From assembly GCF_900105735.1 (NCBI RefSeq), contig NZ_LT629793.1, forward strand, positions 1 to 64,000: a stretch of DNA of 64,000 bases, read 5' to 3'. The position numbers and the translations under genes are program-made. Of this stretch, positions 61,501 to 64,000 are shown piece by piece. The notes below the pieces were generated by a model. It saw nothing but the letters and a program-made list of their open reading frames with translations, had not been told where the DNA came from and ran no database searches. Origin of the DNA: Pseudomonas yamanorum (GTDB lineage Bacteria; Pseudomonadota; Gammaproteobacteria; Pseudomonadales; Pseudomonadaceae). How positions within the stretch are numbered: position 1 is the first letter of the stretch; every line of letters starts with the position of its first letter.

Positions 61501-61985
61501 AACACCAGGTACAGGGTGACGCTGATGATCGTGGTGCGGGTAACGTCTTCATTCCGGGTGATGCGGAATTGTTGCTCCATCGCCACCGCCCGGTCGTACT
61601 CCTTGCGAATTTCGTCCGTCAGGCTTTTGCCACGCCCGGCTTTCACGGCGGTGCGAAAATCACCGCTTTGGCGCTGCATATCAATCATCGACTGGGCATA
61701 GGTGTTCCATGCCTGTTGCAACGACTCCAGACGCTTGAGCCGGTCCACCTGCTCTGGATTGTCCGCCACCAGTGCCTGCAAATTGCGCAAGTCCGAAATG
61801 ATCCGCGGCTTGGCCACTTCATACGGGTCGAGGAAATGCTCGTCCCCCGTGATCAGGAAGCCGCGCATGCCGGTTTCCAGGTCCACCGTCAGTTTCGAGG
61901 TTTCGTTGAGATTGTTGATCACCCGGTCGGTGTGCTCGACCCACTGAATCACCGACAACAGGTATTTGAGGCAATTCGCCATCAT
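58584..61985 (-). CDS. Large hybrid histidine kinase: CHASE3-TM-GAF-coiled coil-HisKA-HATPase-3xREC
   Basis: The 1133 residues hold a CHASE3 domain (IQWVEHTDRVINNLNETSKL, LETGMRGFLITGDEHFLDPY), a membrane helix near 150-172, a GAF domain, a long Glu/Gln-rich coiled coil, HisKA with His near residue 472 (NMSHELRTPLN), an HATPase, and three receivers with Asp in ILLDMRLPDHSG, MIIDLKLPDMLG and VLMDVMMPEMDG. The first membrane helix that should precede CHASE3 is absent: the protein starts MMANCLKYLLSVIQWVEHT and a stop lies just upstream. Either the true start was lost or topology is unusual. The coiled coil is a plausible CheR/CheB target. Confidence 0.9.
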   Translation of the reverse strand: MMANCLKYLLSVIQWVEHTDRVINNLNETSKLTVDLETGMRGFLITGDEHFLDPYEVAKPRIISDLRNLQALVADNPEQVDRLKRLESLQQAWNTYAQSMIDMQRQSGDFRTAVKAGRGKSLTDEIRKEYDRAVAMEQQFRITRNEDVTRTTIISVTLYLVFVLGLSGFLAYVGRKNLLELSNSYSENLMSQQRIAKRLEQQAWLRNGQTELAEQVLGQLTLSLLGRNILQFFAQYMGSAVAALYVREEHGGLTRVATYGFSREQEQQEQSIYNDEGIVGQSARQDRLIRLDDVPVDYFKVSSGLGEGSTRSVMVVPTSDDGRVNGVIELGFLRVLEDRDVELLELIAGNIGTSIEAARYRQRLQEVLAETQQLNEELQVQQEELKTANEELEEQSRILKESQAHLETQQAELEQTNEQLAEQTQTLAEQRDAMDQKNVELNRVQIELEERADELQRSSKYKSEFLANMSHELRTPLNSSLILAKLLAENPQENLSAEQVKFAESIYSAGNDLLNLINDILDISKVEAGKLEMRPENTSVARLVDGLRGMFEPLAADRKLGFQVEVQEGSPHMLFTDRQRLEQILKNLLSNAIKFTEKGEVSLSVSRAPGEGIAFTVRDSGIGIAPDQQESIFEAFRQADGTTNRRYGGTGLGLSISRDLANLLGGYISVTSEPGQGSIFTLVVPEHYVERDEDTPALEQPRAVVPVPAPAPIKVSPMPIAHEAQIPRFIDDRDKAPFATRCILVVEDEPNFARILFDLAHELGYHCLVAHGADEGYALAEQYIPDAILLDMRLPDHSGLTVLQRLKEHAGTRHIPVHVISVEDRVEAAMHMGAVGYAVKPTTREELKDVFARLEAKLTQKVKRVLLVEDDDLQRDSIARLIGDDDIEITAVGFAQEALDLLRTHIYDCMIIDLKLPDMLGNELLKRMSTEDICSFPPVIVYTGRNLTRDEEAELRKYSRSIIIKGARSPERLLDEVTLFLHKVESQLSHERQTMLRTARSRDKVFEGRKILLVDDDVRNIFALTSALEHKGAIVVIGRNGREAIEKLNEVDDIDLVLMDVMMPEMDGYEATALIRQDPRWRKLPIIAVTAKAMKDDQERCLAAGSNDYLAKPIDLDRLFSLIRVWLPKMERI

Positions 61986-62161
61986 TCATGGCGTTCGTGA
62001 TGCCCCCTCAACAAACAACTAATTCTTTCGATTGACTAGCGAGTCCTAAATTTACTGCTAGCTTCAAACGACATGTCCTACACGTAATAGTGAATAAGGA
62101 CAGCCCCCTAGCCTTCACAAACGCGCTATCGGGAACATCACCAGGGAATTGGGGAGTGGTC

Positions 62162-62953
62162 ATGCTTAAGTCATCGTATATTCCGGCCGTTGTGCTGGCG
62201 GCTTCAGTGTTGCCTGCAATTTCGGCCCAGGCCGACAACGCCGATACCGCCAACAAGAGTAACAACCCGTTGAACCTCGCACCGGGTGCAAACCTGCAGG
62301 ACTATTACACCCCGAAGTTATTCGACACTAACGCCCATACCAACGACATGCTCTTGCGCGGCACGCTGCCCGTTGCGCCCTCGGACTTCATTGGGGTGCC
62401 ACAGCTGTTGCGCGCGACGTTGCCCATCAGCACACGTCCCGACCCCCACAGTGGCTACACCACCGGGATCGGCGACTTGAACCTGTTCGATATTTTCCTG
62501 CTCAAGACCGAAGGCGTGCAGTTGGGCATCGGCCCGCAGATCACCGCGCCTACCGCCGAGCACGATGAACTGGGCACCGGCAAGTGGCAGGCCGGCCTGG
62601 CGGCGGTGGCCATCGATGCCTCGCCCCGTGGCCTGCTCGGTGCTTTGGTGCAATACCAAAGCTCCTTCGCCGGCGACAGCGACCGCGCCCATGTGGAAAG
62701 TGCCACTTTCCAACCGTTCATCATTCATAACCTGCCCAAGGGCTGGTACCTGCGCTCCACCGGCACCTGGACGTTTGACCTGAAAAACGACACCCGTTAC
62801 ATCCCTATCGGTTTCGGTGCCGGCAAGGCCTGGAAATCCGGCAGCAATATCCTCAACGCCTATATCGAACCGCAGTGGACGGTCGCCCGCAAAGGCGATG
62901 GCCTGCCGCAGTTCACTTTGTTTGCCGGGATCAACGTCACGTTCGGGAAATAA
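62162..62953 (+). CDS. Outer-membrane beta-barrel-like protein
   Basis: After a signal peptide (MLKSSYIPAVVLAASVLPAISAQA), the 263-residue product has alternating strands with short turns (GVQLGIGPQITAPTAEHDEL, GLLGALVQYQSSFAGDSDRA) and ends with an aromatic-rich strand pattern (FTLFAGINVTFGK). This resembles the transporter/phenol-degradation MetA-like outer-membrane family. Start at ATG 62162; an earlier ATG lacks the signal peptide in place. It is followed after nine bases by a DUF1254 gene, so the pair may act together in the envelope. Confidence 0.75.
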   Translation: MLKSSYIPAVVLAASVLPAISAQADNADTANKSNNPLNLAPGANLQDYYTPKLFDTNAHTNDMLLRGTLPVAPSDFIGVPQLLRATLPISTRPDPHSGYTTGIGDLNLFDIFLLKTEGVQLGIGPQITAPTAEHDELGTGKWQAGLAAVAIDASPRGLLGALVQYQSSFAGDSDRAHVESATFQPFIIHNLPKGWYLRSTGTWTFDLKNDTRYIPIGFGAGKAWKSGSNILNAYIEPQWTVARKGDGLPQFTLFAGINVTFGK

Positions 62954-62962
62954 GGATATTTT

Positions 62963-64000
62963 ATGCAGGCACTGCTTCGTAGCGCCGGTTTCAGCCTGCT
63001 GGCCCTCGCCGCCAGCGCACAGGCGCAAACCCTGGATACGCGCATCGGTCCGATCACCATGGAAGGCGAGCTGCCGGCCCACAGCGAAATCGCCAAACTG
63101 TATGGCGAGCTGGATTTCCAGCAGGCCACCCAGAGTTTCCTGTGGGCCTTGCCACTGGTGTCCTATGCACAATGGCAGGACGAATTCAGCACCAAGCTCG
63201 GCGCCCGCAGTGGCGACCTGATGGTGCTGACCACCTACGAAGACAAGCTCGGCGTGATCACCGCCAACGCCACCACGCCGTACATTCTCGGTTTCGTCGA
63301 CCTCAACGAAACCGGGCCGCTGGTGATCGAACTGCCGCCCGGCCCCACCGCAGGCGGGATTGGTGACTTCTGGCAACGGGCAATCATCGACATGGGCCAG
63401 ACCGGCCCTGATCAGGGCAAGGGCGGCAAGTACCTGGTGCTGCCACCCGGCCAGGAGCCACCCGCCGATGCGGGCCAGTACTACGTGGCCAAGTCGGAAA
63501 CCATGAACGTGCTGGTGGGTTTTCGCGTACTCGACCCCGACCCCGCCAAGGGCAAGGCGCTGGTCGAGCAATTCAAGATGTACCCCTACGCCCAACGTGC
63601 CAACCCCACGAAAACCCGCTTGCTGTCACCCGGCGGCAAGCCCTGGTCCGGCACCCAGCCACGGGGCATGGCTTACTGGCAGCGCCTCCACGGGATTATC
63701 CAGAAAGAACCGGTTAACGAACGTGACCGTTTCTACATGGCCATGCTGTCCAGCCTGGGCATCGAAAAGGACAAACCGTTCAACCCCAACGAACGTCAGC
63801 GCCAGGCCCTTGAACAAGGCGCGCAAATGGGTGAATTGATCGCCAAGGCCAATGCCTTCGCCAAACGCTTCCCCCAGGCCCAGTACTGGAAAGACCGGCA
63901 GTGGGACACCGTGCTCAACATCGCCGAGCCGTCCCAGCGCGTTACCTACTATGACCAGCTCTGGGAACGCAGCGCCTGGTTCTATGAAGCGGTCACCAAC
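62963..64000 (+). CDS. DUF1254 protein, 3' end off window
   Basis: A signal peptide (MQALLRSAGFSLLALAASAQA) leads to a DUF1254-like region: QATQSFLWALPLVSYAQWQD, SGDLMVLTTYEDKLGVITAN and TTPYILGFVDLNETGPLVIE. The middle part (GIIQKEPVNERDRFYMAMLS, SLGIEKDKPFNP) is as in DUF1254/DUF1214 proteins, whose C-terminal DUF1214 part would lie beyond the window. These are periplasmic proteins of unknown role. AAGGA six bases before ATG sets the start; 346 codons are visible. Confidence 0.82.
   Translation, partial: MQALLRSAGFSLLALAASAQAQTLDTRIGPITMEGELPAHSEIAKLYGELDFQQATQSFLWALPLVSYAQWQDEFSTKLGARSGDLMVLTTYEDKLGVITANATTPYILGFVDLNETGPLVIELPPGPTAGGIGDFWQRAIIDMGQTGPDQGKGGKYLVLPPGQEPPADAGQYYVAKSETMNVLVGFRVLDPDPAKGKALVEQFKMYPYAQRANPTKTRLLSPGGKPWSGTQPRGMAYWQRLHGIIQKEPVNERDRFYMAMLSSLGIEKDKPFNPNERQRQALEQGAQMGELIAKANAFAKRFPQAQYWKDRQWDTVLNIAEPSQRVTYYDQLWERSAWFYEAVTN

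Noticed and set aside
62008..62265. A minus-strand frame with a hydrophobic start as the missing N-terminus of the CHASE3 kinase
   Set aside because: It ends before the kinase start in another frame and largely mirrors the coding start of the outer-membrane protein gene on the plus strand.

Overview
The window looks like chromosome of a Pseudomonas of the fluorescens group. The grounds are GC-rich coding sequence with dense ATGA/TGATG gene overlaps, three REPIN-type palindromes of the kind scattered through that group, a Pseudomonas-style arn (lipid A aminoarabinose) operon, a fadx-type branched-chain acyl-CoA cluster, and a FecI/FecR/TonB-receptor trio. All calls come from reading the sequence; no database search was possible.

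Layout. 1-6.2 kb: the right part of a filamentous-phage (inovirus) prophage, lower in GC than its surroundings. On the minus strand it carries rep, two small genes, a ssDNA-binding gene, a small membrane gene, the major coat gene, adsorption protein and minor coat genes. A divergent XRE repressor follows, then a run of tandem hairpins that looks like the phage replication/packaging region, two accessory genes and a dif-like Xer site at 6184-6211. The left end, where a zot/pI gene is expected, is outside the window. Nine single-base indels, nearly all at short homopolymers, break the prophage genes between 1 and 2.3 kb, whereas no such break was seen in the rest of the window. 6.4-9 kb: SDR/HxlR divergent pair and a Bcr/CflA exporter. 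9-16.2 kb: an eight-gene operon for a GntR/HutC regulator, an AprA-like flavoprotein, a two-cluster ferredoxin, a NitT/TauT-type ABC importer, a HEAT-repeat protein and a DUF971 protein. 16.4-20.9 kb: TonB receptor, FecR and ECF sigma factor. 21-22.7 kb: small stress-type genes. 22.8-27.8 kb: deoxyribose catabolism (deoC, DeoR-type regulator, mutarotase-like protein, FucP-type permease, kinase) with operators of the TGTTA-N6-TAACA type. 27.9-28.8 kb: a solitary tyrosine recombinase beside a lox-like palindrome. 30.1-39.4 kb: arnCADTEF-ugd plus a second GT39 transferase, without arnB. 40-41 kb: HPP-family membrane protein. 41.1-49.1 kb: valine/isoleucine-type acyl-CoA degradation. 49.26-50.1 kb: a non-coding palindrome of about 0.84 kb. 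50.2-62 kb: bestrophin-like channel, TPR protein, and a signalling block of KaiC-like ATPase, hybrid kinases, response regulator, CheB-like and CheR-like proteins. 62.1-64 kb: an outer-membrane protein and a DUF1254 protein cut by the window end.

How parts fit. The GntR operator, regulator, redox pair and importer suggest one substrate-induced uptake-and-oxidation pathway for a sulfur- or nitrogen-containing organic compound. The deo genes take deoxyribose from import through phosphorylation to aldol cleavage. The arn genes make, flip and attach aminoarabinose to lipid A, but need an ArnB from elsewhere. Most worth checking are the lox-like site beside the recombinase with a related site 21 kb away, the AprA/ferredoxin operon, the hairpin-rich phage origin with its dif-like border, and the KaiC/hybrid-kinase block.
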